Source: Pomacea canaliculata (taxonomy: Eukaryota; Mollusca; Gastropoda; Architaenioglossa; Ampullariidae). Taken from it: a DNA stretch of 64,000 bases. Shown piece after piece: positions 23,101-35,100 of the stretch. The DNA is taken from assembly GCF_003073045.1 (NCBI RefSeq), contig NC_037593.1:5695525-5759524 (forward strand). The letters run 5' to 3'. Position 1 is the stretch's first letter. Every line of letters begins with the position of its first letter. The notes below the pieces were generated by a model. It ran no database searches, was not told where the DNA came from, and saw only the letters and a program-made list of their open reading frames with translations. Both the position numbers and the translations under genes were made by a program.

Positions 23101-26100
23101 AAGCCCAAGCCCAGAATCCCAAGCCCAGCCAAGAAGACCCAAGACCAAGTCCCTGAAGCAGCCAAGAGCCTAAGAGCCAATAGCAAGACCAAGAGCCCAA
23201 GAGCGCCCCCAAGAGAGCCAGAGCCAAGAGCCAAGAGCCAAGAGGCCCAAGAGCCCAAGAAGCCCAAGAGCCAAGCCCGCTCCAGAAGCCCAATGAGGGA
23301 GCCAAGCAAAGAGAGCCCAAGAGCCAATGAGCCCAGAGCCCAGAGCCGCCAAGAGCCAAGAGCCCAAGAGCCGCAAGAGCCCAAGATGCCAAGAGCCCTA
23401 AGAGCCCAATGAGCCCAAGAGCCCAAGAGACGTCCAGCCCAGAGCCCAAATGAGCCCAAGGCCCAAAGAGAGCCCAGACCCTAAGAGGCAAAGAGCCCAT
23501 ATGGAGGCCTAAGGAGCCCCAACGAAAAAAAGAGCCAAGAAGCCCAAGAGCCAAGGCCCAAAGCCCAAGAAAGCCCCCCCCAAGCCCAAAGCAAGAGCGC
23601 CCAAGCCAAAGCCCAGGTGAAGGAGGCCGCAAGACCCAATATCGACAACTCAATAATGAGAGCCGCAAGCTCAAGCCATCCTGGTGCAATGATCCCAAAG
23701 CCCATAGACCGAGCCAAGAGCCCAGCCCCAGCCAAGAGCCCAAGAGGCAAGAGCGCCTTAGAGATTCCTCAGCCCAAAGCCGCAGAGCCACGACCCAAAA
23801 GCCACTCTAGAGCCAAGAGCCAAAAGCAAGGAGCTCCAAGAGCCCAAGAGCGAGCCAATTTTGAGAGGCCCAAGAGCCCAAGAGCCAGACGCACTCCAAG
23901 GAGCCAAGAGCCCCAATGCCCAAGAGCCCAAGAGCCTAAGAGCAAGGAGCGAGCCCAAGAGGGCCCAAGAGCCCAAGAAGAAGTCCCAAGAGCCAAGACC
24001 CAAGAGCCCAACGTAGCAAGAGCCAAGGAGCCCAAGAGCCCACAGAGAGCCCCTAGTGCTCTCCTAGAGCCCAGCTCCAGAGACCAAGACGCCAAATCCA
24101 AAAGCAAAGCACCCAGTCAGAGCCAAGAGCCCAGAGCCAATGGAGCCCAAGAGCCCAAGAGCCCCAACGAGCGTCCAAGAGCCTCAAGAGCTCAAGCCCA
24201 AGAGCCCCAAGACCCAAGAGCCCAAGAGAAGAGCCCTAAGAAATGATGATGGCTCCAACGCCCAAGAGCCCAAGAGCCAAGAGTCCGCCAAGAGCCCGAA
24301 TAGAGCCCAAGGTCCCAAGGAGCCAGAGCCCGAGAAGAAAGAATAGGAGCCCAGAGGCACAAGAGCCCAAGAGCCCAAGAGCCCAAGACGCAAGAAAGCA
24401 GGAAGCCCAAAGCCCAACACCCACAGCAAGATGCCAAAGCCCAAAGCCAAGAGCCCAAGAGCCCAAGAGCCAAGAGCCCAAGAGCCCAAGAGGCGGCCCA
24501 AAGCCAAAGAGACCATAGAGCCCACCCGAAGGCCAAGAGCCCAAGAGCAGAGCCAAAAGCCAAAGCAGAGCCAAGAGCCAAGGAGCCAAGAGCCCAGATC
24601 CAATAGCCCAGAGCCAGAGGCCAAGAGCCAGATGCCCAAGAGCCGAGCCAAGCCAAAGACAAGAGCCCAAGAGCAAGGAGCACGAAGAGACAGGCAAGAG
24701 CAAGTAGCCAAAGCCGCAGAGCCAGAAGGAGCCCAAGACACAAGAGCACGAACAGAGTAGTCCACAAGACCCAAGAGCCCAAGAGGCTCCAGCTCAGAGA
24801 CGGAGCACAAAGAGCCAAAGAGCCAAATGAGCCCAGCGCAAGAGCAAGAGGCCCAAGAGCCCGCAAGGAGCCGCAAGAGCCCAAGAGACCCAGAGCCGAA
24901 GGAGCCAAGCCAAGAGCAAGAGCCAAGAGCAAGGAGCCAAGGCCAAGAGCCAAGAGCAAGAGCCAAAGCCAAGAGCCAAGAGCAAAGAGCCAAGATCCAA
25001 GAGCCAAGAGCGAAAGCCCAAGAGCCAGAGCCAGAGCCCAAGCCCAAGAGCCCAAGAGCCCAATGAGCCGTTAAAAGAGCAAGAGCAAGCCAGACGCCAG
25101 AGCCAAGAGCCAAGAGCCAAGAGCAAGAGCCAAGAAGCAAAGCCAAGAGCCCAGCCAAGAGCCAGAGCCAAAAGCCCAAGAGCAGAGCAGAGCCAAGAGC
25201 CAGAAGCCCAAGAGCCAAGAGCACAAGAGCCAAGAGCCAATAGCCCAAGAGCCAAGAGCCAAGACCCAAGAGCCAAGATCCCAAGAGTCCAAGAGCTGCA
25301 AGGCCAAAGAGCCAAGATCCCAAGAACCCAAGAGCCACAGAGCCAAGAGCCAAGAGCAAGCCAGACCCAAGAGCCCAAGAGCCAAGAGCCCAAGAGCAGA
25401 GCCCAAGACCAAGAGCCAGAGCCCAAAGCCCAAAGCCAAAGCCCAAAGAGCCAAAGAGCAAGACCCAAGAGCAAGACAGAGCCAGAGCCAAGAGCCCAAG
25501 CCAAGAGCCAAGAGCCAAAGCCCAGAAGCCACCAAAGAGCCCAAGAGCCAAGAGCCCAAGATCCCAAGAAGCCCAAAGCCCAAGAGCCCAAGAGCCCAAG
25601 AGCCCAAGAGCCCAAGGCCCAAGAGCCCAAGAGCCCAAGAGCCCAAGAGCCCAAGAGCCCAGAGCCAAGAGCCCAAGAGCCCAAGACCCAGAGCCCAAGA
25701 AGCGCCCAAGAGCCCAAGAGGCCCAAGAGCCCAAGAGCCCAAAGCCCAAGAGCCAAGAGCCCAAGAGCCCAAGAGCCCAGACCCAAGACCCAAGAGCCCA
25801 GAGCCCAAGGAGCCCAAGAGCAGAGCCAATAGCCAAGAGCCCAAAGCCCAAGAGTCCAAGAGCCCAAAGAGCAAGAGCCAAGAGCAAAAGCCAAGAGCAA
25901 GAGCCCAAGAGCAAAGCCCAAGCCCAAGACCCAAAGAGCCAAGGCCAAGAGCCCAAGCAGCAGAGCCAAGAGCAAGAGCCCAAGAAGCCCAAGAGCCCAA
26001 GAGCCCAAGGCCAAGAAGCCCAGAGCCAAGAAAGCACCAAGAGGCCAAGAGCCAGAGCCCAAGCCCAAGCCCAGCTCAAGAGCCCAAGAGCCGCAAGAGC

Positions 26101-29100
26101 CAAGAAGCGCAGAGCTAAGAGACCCAAGCCAAGAGCCTCAAGAGCCAGAGGCCACAGAGACCAAGAGCCAACGAGCCCAAGAGCCAAGAGGCCCAAGAGC
26201 AAGAGCCGCAGAGCCAAGACCCAAGCCCAAGAGCCCAAATCAGAGCGCAAGAGCCCAAGAGCCCAAGAGCCCAAGACCAAGAGACAGGAGCCAAGAGCAA
26301 GAGCCCAAGAGCCCAAAGCAAGAGCCCAAGGCCAAGAGGCCAAGAGCCCAAGAGCCCAAGAGCCAGAGCCCAGCCCAGAGCCAAAGTCCAAAGCCAAGAG
26401 CCCAAGAGACAAGAGCCAGAGCCAAGAGCAAGCCAAGAGCCCAAGAAGCCAAGAGCCCAGAGCAAGACCAGAGCCCAAGAGCCCAAGAGCAAGAAGCCAG
26501 AAGCAAGCAAGAGGCCAGCGCCAAAGATATATATAACAGCCCAAGAGCCACACGGCAGGGCAGTGAGAGCCAACCAAGAGCCCAGAGCTCAAGAGCAAGA
26601 GCAAGAGCCCAAGAGCCAAGGCCCAAGACAGAGAGCACGAGCCCAAGAGCCAAGAGCAAGAGCCCAAGAGCCAAGAGCCCAAGAGCAAGAGCCAGAAGCC
26701 CAAAGCCAAGACCAAGAGCCAAAGAGCCCAAGAGCCAAGAGCCCAAGAGCCAAGAGCACAGAGCCCAAGAGTCCAAAGCCCAAGAGCCCAAAGAGCCAAA
26801 GCCCAAGAGCCAAGAGCCAAGAGCCAGAGCCCGCAAGAGGCCCAAGGCCCGAAGAGGCCCAAGAGCCCAAGAGCCCAGAGCCCAACGAGCCCAAGACCCA
26901 AGAAGCCCAGAGCCCAAGAGCCAAGAGCCCAAGAGCCCAAGAGCCAAGAGCCCCCAAGAGCCAGCCCAAGAGCCAGCCCAGACCAAGAGCCCACAGAGCC
27001 AAAGCCCAAGAGCCCAAGGCCAAAGGCCAAAGAGCCAAGAGCCCAAGAGCCAAGAGCCCAAGAGCAAGAGCCAAGAGCCCAAGAGCCCAAGAGCCAAGAG
27101 CCCAAGAGCCAAGAGCCCAAGACCCAAGAGCCCAAGACCAAGAGCCCAGAGAGCCAAGAGCCAGAGCCCAAGAGCCCAAGAGCCAAGACCAAGACCCAAG
27201 AACCCAAGAGCCCAAGAGCCAGAAGAAGCCCAAGAGCAAGAGCCAAGAGCCCAAGAGCCAAGAGCCAAGAGCCCAAGACAAGCCAAGCCCAGCCCAAGAG
27301 CCCAAGAGCCCAAGAGCCAAGAGCATAGAAGAGCCAAAGCCCAAGACCAGAGCCCAAGAGCCAAGACCCAAAGCCAAGAGCCAAGAGCCCAAAGCAAGAG
27401 CCCGCCAAGAGCCAAGAGCCCAAGAGCCCAAGAGGCAAGAGCCAAGAGCCCAAGAGCCCAAGAGCCAAAAGCCCAAGAGCCCAAGAGCCCAAGAGCCCAA
27501 GCCAAGACCCAAGAGCCCAAGGCCAGAGCCAGAGCCCAAAGCCAAGAGCCCAAAGCCAAGAGCCCAAGAGCCCAAGAGCAGAGCCCAAGACCACAGAGCC
27601 CAAGAGCCCAAGAGCCCAAGGCCCCAAGGCTCCAAGAGCCAAAGCCCAAGAGCCAAGAGCAGAGGCCAAGAGCCCAAGTAGCCAAAGCAAGAGCCAAGAG
27701 CAAGACAAGAGCAAGAGCCCAAGAGCCCAAGAGCCAAGAGCCAAGAGCCAAGAGCCAAGAGCCAAGAGCCCAAGAGCCAAGAGCCCAGAGCCAAGAGCCA
27801 AAGAGCCCAGAGCCCGAGCAAGAGCCCAAGAGCCAAGAGCCCAAGAGCCAAGAGCCAAGAGCAAGAGCCAAGAGCCAAGAGCCAAAGAGCCAAGAGCCAA
27901 GGCAAGAGCCAAAGCAAGAGCGCCAGAGCCCAAGAGCCAAGAGCAAGAGCCAAGAGCCAGAGCCCAAGAGCCCAAGAGCCAAGAGCCCAGAGCCCAGAGC
28001 TCAAGAGCCAAGAGCAAGAGCCCAAGAGCCAAAGCCAAGAGCCCAAGAGCCAAGAGCCCAAAGCCAAGAGCGTCAAGGAGCCAAGAGCCAAGAGCCCAAG
28101 AGCCCAGCAAGAAGCCCAAGAGCCAAGAGCCCAAGAGCCAAGAGCCGCAAGAACCAAGAGCCAAGAGCCAAGAGCCAAGCCAATAGCCCAAGCCAAGAGC
28201 CAAGAGCCCAAGAGCAAGAGCCAAAGAGCCCACGAGCCCAGAGCGCAAGACCCATAAGGCCCAAGAGCCCAAGACCCACGAGCGCAAGAGCCCAAGAGCC
28301 CAAAGCAAGGCCCAAGAGCCAAGAGCCAAGAGCCCAAGAGCCAAGAGCCCAATACGAGCCCAGCCCAATATCCCAAGCCGCCCAAGAGCCAATAGAGCCC
28401 AGGAGCCAAGAGCCAGAGCCAAAGACAAGAGCCAGAGCCCAAGAGCCCAAGAGCACCCAAGAGCCCACAGAGCCAAGAGCCCAAGAGCCAAGAGCCCAAG
28501 AGCCAAGAGCAAGAGCCCAAGAGCCAAGAGCCAGAGCCCAAGAGCAAGAGCAGAGCCAAGAGCCGCAAGAGCCAAGAGCAAGAGCCAACCCAGAGCAAGA
28601 AGCCCAAAGCCCAGCGCCCAGAGCCCATGAGCCCAAGGCAAGAGGCCAAGAGCCCAAGAGCCCAAGAAGCAAGAGCCAAGAGCAAGCCATAGACCAGCCA
28701 GAGCAAGAGCCCTAGAGCCCAGAGCAAGAGCCCAAGAGCCCAAGAGCCACAGAGCCAAAGCCCAAAGCCAGAGCAGAGCCAAAGCAAGAGGCCAAGAGCG
28801 CAAGAGCCCATATAGCCAAGAGAGCCCAAGACCCAACCCAAGAGCCCAGAGCCATAGAGCCGCAAGGCCCAAGAGCCCAGCCCCAAAGCCCAAAGCCCAA
28901 AAGGCCCACAGCCCCGAAGAGCCCAAGCCCAGAAGCCAAGACCCAAGACCAAGAGCCCATAGAAGCCCAGCCCTAAGAGCCCCCAAGGAGCCAAGGCAAA
29001 GCCCAAGAGCCCAAAGCCCAATGCCCAAAAAGAGCCCAAGAGCCAAGAGCCCAAGACCAAGAGCCCAAGAGCCAAACCCAAGAGCAAGGCCCAAAGCCCA

Positions 29101-32100
29101 AGAGTCCAAGAGAGCCAATGAGCCCAGAGCAAAGCCCAACTAGCCCAGAGAAAGCCCCAAGCAGCCCACAGACCCAAGAGCGCAAGATGCCCAGCCGCAG
29201 AGCCCAAGAGCCAAGAGAGCCCAAGAGCCAAGACCCAAAGCAAGAGCCCAAGAGCCAAGAGCCCAGCAAGAGCCCAAGCCCAAGCCCAGCCAAGAGCGAG
29301 CAAGAGCCAACCCAAGAGCCCAGAGCAAGAGCCCAGCCCCAAGAGCCAGAGCCAAGAGCCCATAGAGCCAAGAGCCCAAGAACCCAAGAGCCCAAGCCCA
29401 GCAAGAGCCCAAGAGCCAAGAGCAAGAGCCCAAAAGAGATTCCCGCACAACCCAAGAGCCCAAGAGCCCAGACCCAGAAGCAGCCAAGAGCGCCAACAGC
29501 AAGAGCCCCAAGACCCAAAGCCCAGAGCCAAAGCCCAAGAGCCCACGAGCCCAAGCCCAGAGTGCCAGAGCCAAGAGCCCAAGAGCCCAAGAGCCCAAAG
29601 AGGCCCAGAAGCCCAAGAGCCCAAAGAGCCCCTAAGAGCCCAAGAGCCAAGAGCCAGAGCCCAGACCCAAGAGCAAAGCCCAAGAGCCCAAGAGCCCAAA
29701 GAGAGCCCAAAGTCCAGGCCCAAGAGCCCAGCCAAGAGCCCAAAGCCCAAAGCCCCAATAACCCAAGAGCCCCCAAAGCAAGATGCCACAAGAGCCCAAG
29801 GGACCCAAGAGCCCTAAGAGCCCAAGACCAGAGCCCACCCCCAAGGAGAGCCAAGAGCCCAAGAGCCAAGAGAGCCAAGAGCCCAAGATGTCCCAAGAGC
29901 CACAGCCCGACCAGGCCCAAGGAGCCAAAGCCCAAGAGCCCCAAGGACGCCCTCAAGAGCAAGAGCCCAAGAGGCTAAGAGCCAAGAGGCCCAAGCAAAG
30001 CCCAGAGCCTCAAGACGCCCAAACACCAAGAGCAAGAGCCCAGCCCAAGAGCCAAGAGCCAGCCAAGAGCAGCTCCAAGATTCCCAGAGCCAAGAGCCCA
30101 GACCCAAGAGCCCAGAGCAAGACCCCAAGCAAGGAGCTAATGAGCCCAAGAAGCCCCAGGAGCCCGAGCCAAGAGCCCAAAGCCACAAAGCCAAGAGAGC
30201 GAGCCCAGAGAGAGCCCAGAGCCCAGCCAAAGACGCCCAAGGCCCAAGCCAGGAGCCCAAGAGCCCAGAAAAAGAGCCCAAGAGCAAGACGCCCAAGACC
30301 CAAGAGCCAAGAGCCCAAGAGCCCAAGAGCCAAGAGCCCAAGAGCAAGAGCCAAGAGCAAGAGCCTATACGAGCCAAGAGCCAAGAGCCAAGAGCCAAGA
30401 CCGCCCAAGAGCCCAAAGAGCCCAAGAGCCCAAGAGCCAAGGCCAGAGCCAAATTGAGCAAGATCCCAAGCCCAAGTAGCCCAAGAGCCAAAGCCCAGAG
30501 CCCAAGAGCCCAGAGCCAGGAGCCCAGCGCCAATTGGCCCAAGAGCCCAAAGAGCCTCAAGAGCGCCCAGACCCAAGAGCCAATGACCACAAGACCCAAG
30601 AGCCAAAGCCCCAATGATGTACCCCAAATGGTGCCAATAGCCCAAGTACGCCAAAGCCCAGCCAAGAGCCATAGAGCCACAGAGCGGTCAAGGCATCACA
30701 CGATCGACAACGAAAGCTTTAAGAGACCCACAGCAGCCCAAGTAGCCACCCAAGAGCCCAAAGAGCCCCATGTATGCCCAAAGAGCACATGAGCCCAAGA
30801 GCCCAAGAGCCAAAGAGCCCAGAGCGTCAAGAGCCCAGAGCCAAGCCCGAGCCCGCAATTGAGCTCCAAGAGCCCAAGAGCCCAAGAGCCCCCAAAGCCA
30901 GAGCCCAAGAGCCCAAGGCCCACAATCCCAATGAGCCCAACAGCCCATAGCCACAGACCAAGAGCCAGAGCCAAGAGCAACCAAGAGCAATGGAGCCAGA
31001 GGAGCCCAAAGCAAGATGCCCAAGATGCTCCAAGAAGCCCCAAGAGCCCAAGAGCCCAAGAGCGCAAGAGCCCAATTAGCCAGAGCCCAGAGCCCCAAGA
31101 GCCAGAGCCCACCCAAGGAGCAAGAGCCCAAGCCCCAAGAGCCAAAGAGCCCAGAGGCCCCAACGAAGCCAGAGCAAAGAGCCCCAGAGCCCAAGAGCCA
31201 AGAGCCCAAGAGCCCAAGAGCAGAGCCAGGCCAAGCCCAAGAGCAAGGCAAAGCCCAGAGCCAAGAGCAGAGCCCAAGAGCCAGAGCCAAGAGCAAAGCC
31301 CAGAGCCCAGAGCCAAGAGCCCAAGAGCCAAGAGCCCAAAGCCCAAGAGCCCAGAGCAAGAGCCTCAAGAGCCCCAAGAGCCCAAGAGCCCAAGACCCAG
31401 AGCCGACCAAGAGCAAGAGCCAAGAGCCCAAGGGCCAGAGCCCAGAGCCCAAGAGCCAAGAGCCCAGAGCAAGAGCCAAGAGCCCAGAGCCCAAGAGCCA
31501 AGACCCAAGAGCCAAGAGCCAAGAGCCCAAGAGCCCAAGAGCAAGAGCGCAAAGCCAAGAGCCAGAGCCCAGAGCCAAGGAGCCAAGAGCCAAGAGCCAA
31601 AGAGCCCAGAGCAAGAGGCCAAGACCCAAGAGCCCAAGAGCCCAAGAGAGCCAAAGCCAAGAGCCAGAGCCAAGAGCCAAGAGCCCAAGAGCAGACCCAA
31701 GAGCCCAAGGCACGAGCCCAAGAGCAAGAGCCAAGGCCCAAGAGCCAAGAGCCAAGAGCCAAGAGCCAAGAGCCCAAGAGCCAGAGCCCAAGACCAAGAG
31801 GCCAAAGAGCCCAAGAGCCAGAGCCCAAGAGGCCAAGAGCCAAGAGCCAAGAGCCAAAGCCCAAGAGCAGAGCCAAGAGCCAGAGCCCAAGAGCCCAAGA
31901 GCAAGAGCCCACCAAGAGCAAGAGCCAGAGCCAGAGCAGAGCCAAGAGCCAAGAGCCCAAGAGCCCAAACCAGAGCAAGAGCTCCAAGAGCCCAGAGCCC
32001 AAGAGCAAGAGCCCAAGCCAGAGCAAGAGCCCAAGAGAGCAAGAGCCAGAGCAGAGCCCAGAGCCAAGAGCCCAAGCCAAGAGGCCCAAGAGCCCAAAGC

Positions 32101-35100
32101 CCAAGAGCCAGCAAGAGCCAAAGAGCAAGAGCCAAGAGCCAAAGCCCAAGAAGCCCAAGAGCCAAGCCAGAGCCGAAGAGCCAAGACCCAAGACCAAAGA
32201 GCCCCCAAAGCCCAAACCAAGACCCAAGGCCAGAGCCCAGAGCCAAGGCAAAAGCCAAGAGCCCAAGAGCAAGAGCCGCAGCCCAAGAGAGCCAGAGCCC
32301 AAGAGCCCAGCCCACGAGCAAGAGCCAGAGCCAAGAGCCCAAGAGCAGAGCCAAGGCGACAAGAGCCAAGAGCCAAGAGCACACACAAGAGTCACAGCCC
32401 AAGAGCCAAGACCAAGAGCCCAAGAGCCCAAGAGCCCAAGAGCCAGAGCCCAGAGCCAAAGCTCCAGAGCCAGAGCCAAGGCAAAAGCAAGAGCCCAAGC
32501 GCCCAAAGCCAGAGCCCAAGACCCAAAGAGCCAAGACCAAGAGCCAAGAGCCCAAAGAGCCCAAGAGCGCAAGCCAAAGAGCCAAGAGCCCAGAGCCAGA
32601 CAAGAGCCCCAAGAGCCCAGACCAAGAGCCCACGAGCCAAGAAGCCAGAGCGAGCCCAAGAGCCAGGCCCAAGAGCCAAGAGCCCAAGACCCAAGAGCCA
32701 GAGGCCCAAGAGCCCCAAAATCCCAAGACCCAAGACGCCAGAGCCTCAAGCAAAGCCAAGAGCCCAAGCCCAAGAGCAAGAGCCAATAGCCCAGCCCAAG
32801 CCAAGGCCCAACGAGCAAGAGCCCAGCCAAGGCCAAGCCCAAAATGCCCAAGAGAAGAGCCAAGCCCAGCCCAAAGCCAAGAGCAACAGCCCAAGAGCCC
32901 AAGCCCAAGCAAAGAGCAAGAGCCAAGACCAAGAGCCACGACCCAAGAGCCAAAGCCCAAGAGTCCCAAAAGAGCCCAGACCCAAGAGCCCAAGGCCGAA
33001 GAGCCAAGAGCCACGAGCCCAGCCCAAGAGCCTCAAGAGCACAAGAGCCCAAGAGCCCAAGAGCCCAAGAGCCAAGAGCCGCAGAGCCAGAGCAAGCAGA
33101 GCAAGAGCCAAGCCCAGAGCGGCAAGAGCCCAAGAGCCCAAGAGCCCCAAGCCAAGAGCCCAAGGCCCAAGAGCCCAAGAGCCCAAAGAGAGCCGCAAGA
33201 GCCAGAGACCAAGAGCCAATGACCCAAGCGCCCAAGCCAAGACCCAAGGCCCAAACCCAAGGCGGCAGCTCCAAGAGCCAGAGCCAGAGCCCAGAGCCCA
33301 AGAGCCAAGAGCCCAACCAGAGCCCAGAGCCCAAGGCCCAGAGCCCGAGTCCCAAGAGCCAATGAGCAAGAGCCAAGAGCAAGAGCCCAAGAGCCAAGAG
33401 CCAAGAGCCGCTAAAGCCAAGAGCCAAAGAGCCAAGAGCCAAGAGCCCAGAGCCCAAAGGAAGAGCCCAAGAGCCCAAGAGCCCAAGAGCCCAAGCCAAG
33501 AGCCAAGAGCAAGAGCCCAAGACGCCAAGAGCCAAGAGCCAAGACCCAAGAGCAAGAGCCTCAGAGCCAGAGCCCAAGGCCCAAGAGCCAAGAGCCCAAG
33601 AGCCCAAGAGCCCACGAGCCAAGGACCCAGGCAAGAGCCAAGAGCCAAGAGCCCAAGAGCCCAAGAGCCAAGAGGCCAAGAGCCAAGAGCCAAGAGCCAA
33701 GAGCCAGAGCAAGAGCAAGAGCCCAGGCGCAAGAGCAAGAGCCCAAGAGCCCAAGAGCCAAGCCAAGCCCAGGCCCAAGAGCCCAAAGCCCAGAGCCAAG
33801 AGCCAAGATCCCAAGAGCCAAGAGCCAAGAGCCCAAGAGCCCAAGAGCCCAAGAGCCCAAGAGCCCAAGAGCCCAAGAGCCCATAACCCAGAGCCCAAGA
33901 GCCCAAGAGCCAAGAGCCAAGAAGCAAAGGCCCAAGAGCCCAAGAGCCAAGACCAAGAGCCCAAGAGCCAAGAGCCAAGAGCAAGAGCCCAAGAGCGCAA
34001 GACCAAGAGCCCAAGAGCCCAAAGACCCAAGAGCCAAGAGCCCAAGAGCCAAAGCCAGAGCCCAAGAGCAAGGCCAAGAGCCCCAGAGCCCAAGAGCCAG
34101 AGCAAGAGCCAGGCCCAAGAGCCAGAGCAGAGCAAGAGCGCCAGACCCAAAGCCAAGAGCCAAGGCCCAAGAGCCAGAGGCTCAACGAGCCAAGAGCCCA
34201 GAGCCAAGAGCCAAGAGCCAAGGCCAAGAGCGCAATGATCCAAGAGCCAAGGCCCAAGCCAAGAGCCCAAGGAGCCCACGAGCAAGAGCCAAGAGCCCAA
34301 GAGCCAGAGCAGAGCAAGAGCCCAAGAGCCCAAGAGCCAGCAGGCCAAGAGCCAAGAGCCCATAGAGCCCAGAGAGCAGAGCCCAAGAGCCCAATAGCAA
34401 GAGCCCAAGAGCCACAAAGCCAAAGAGGCCAAGAGCAAGACCAAGAGCCAAGAGCAGGCCCAAGAGCAAAGGCAAGAGCCAAGAGCCAAGAGCCAAGAGC
34501 CCAGAGCCAAGAGCCCAAGAGCCCAAGAGCCCCAGAGCCAAGAGCAAGAGCCCAAGAGCCCAAGAGCCCAGAGCAAGAGCCAAGAGCCCAAGAGCCCAAG
34601 AGCCCAAGAGCCATAGACTCAGAGCCAAGCCAAAGCCCAAGAGCCAAGAGCCAAGAGCCAAGAGCAAGAGCCCAAGGCCAGAGCCAAGAGCCCAAGAGCC
34701 AAGAGCCCAAGAGCCAAGAGCCAAGAGCCAAGAGCTAAGAGCCAAGCGCCCAAGAGCCAAGAGCTCGCAAGAGCCCAGAGCCAAGAGCCAGAGCCCAAGA
34801 GCAAGAGCCGCAAGAGCCCAAGAGCCAAGAGCCGAGCCAAGAGCCCAAAGACCAAGGAGCCCAAGAGCCCAAGAGCCAAGAGCCCAGAGCAAGAGCCAAA
34901 GAGCCAAGAGCAAGGGGAAGCCCAAGAGCCAAAGCCTCAGAGCCAAAGAGCCAAGAGCCAAGAGCCAAGAGCAAGAGACCAAGAGCCCAGAAGCAAGAGC
35001 CCAAGAGCCCAAGAGCCAAGAGCAAGAGCCAGAGCCCAAGAGCCCAGAGCCAAGAGCCCCAAGCCAAGAGCAAGAGCGAAGAGCCAAGAGCCCAGAGCCC

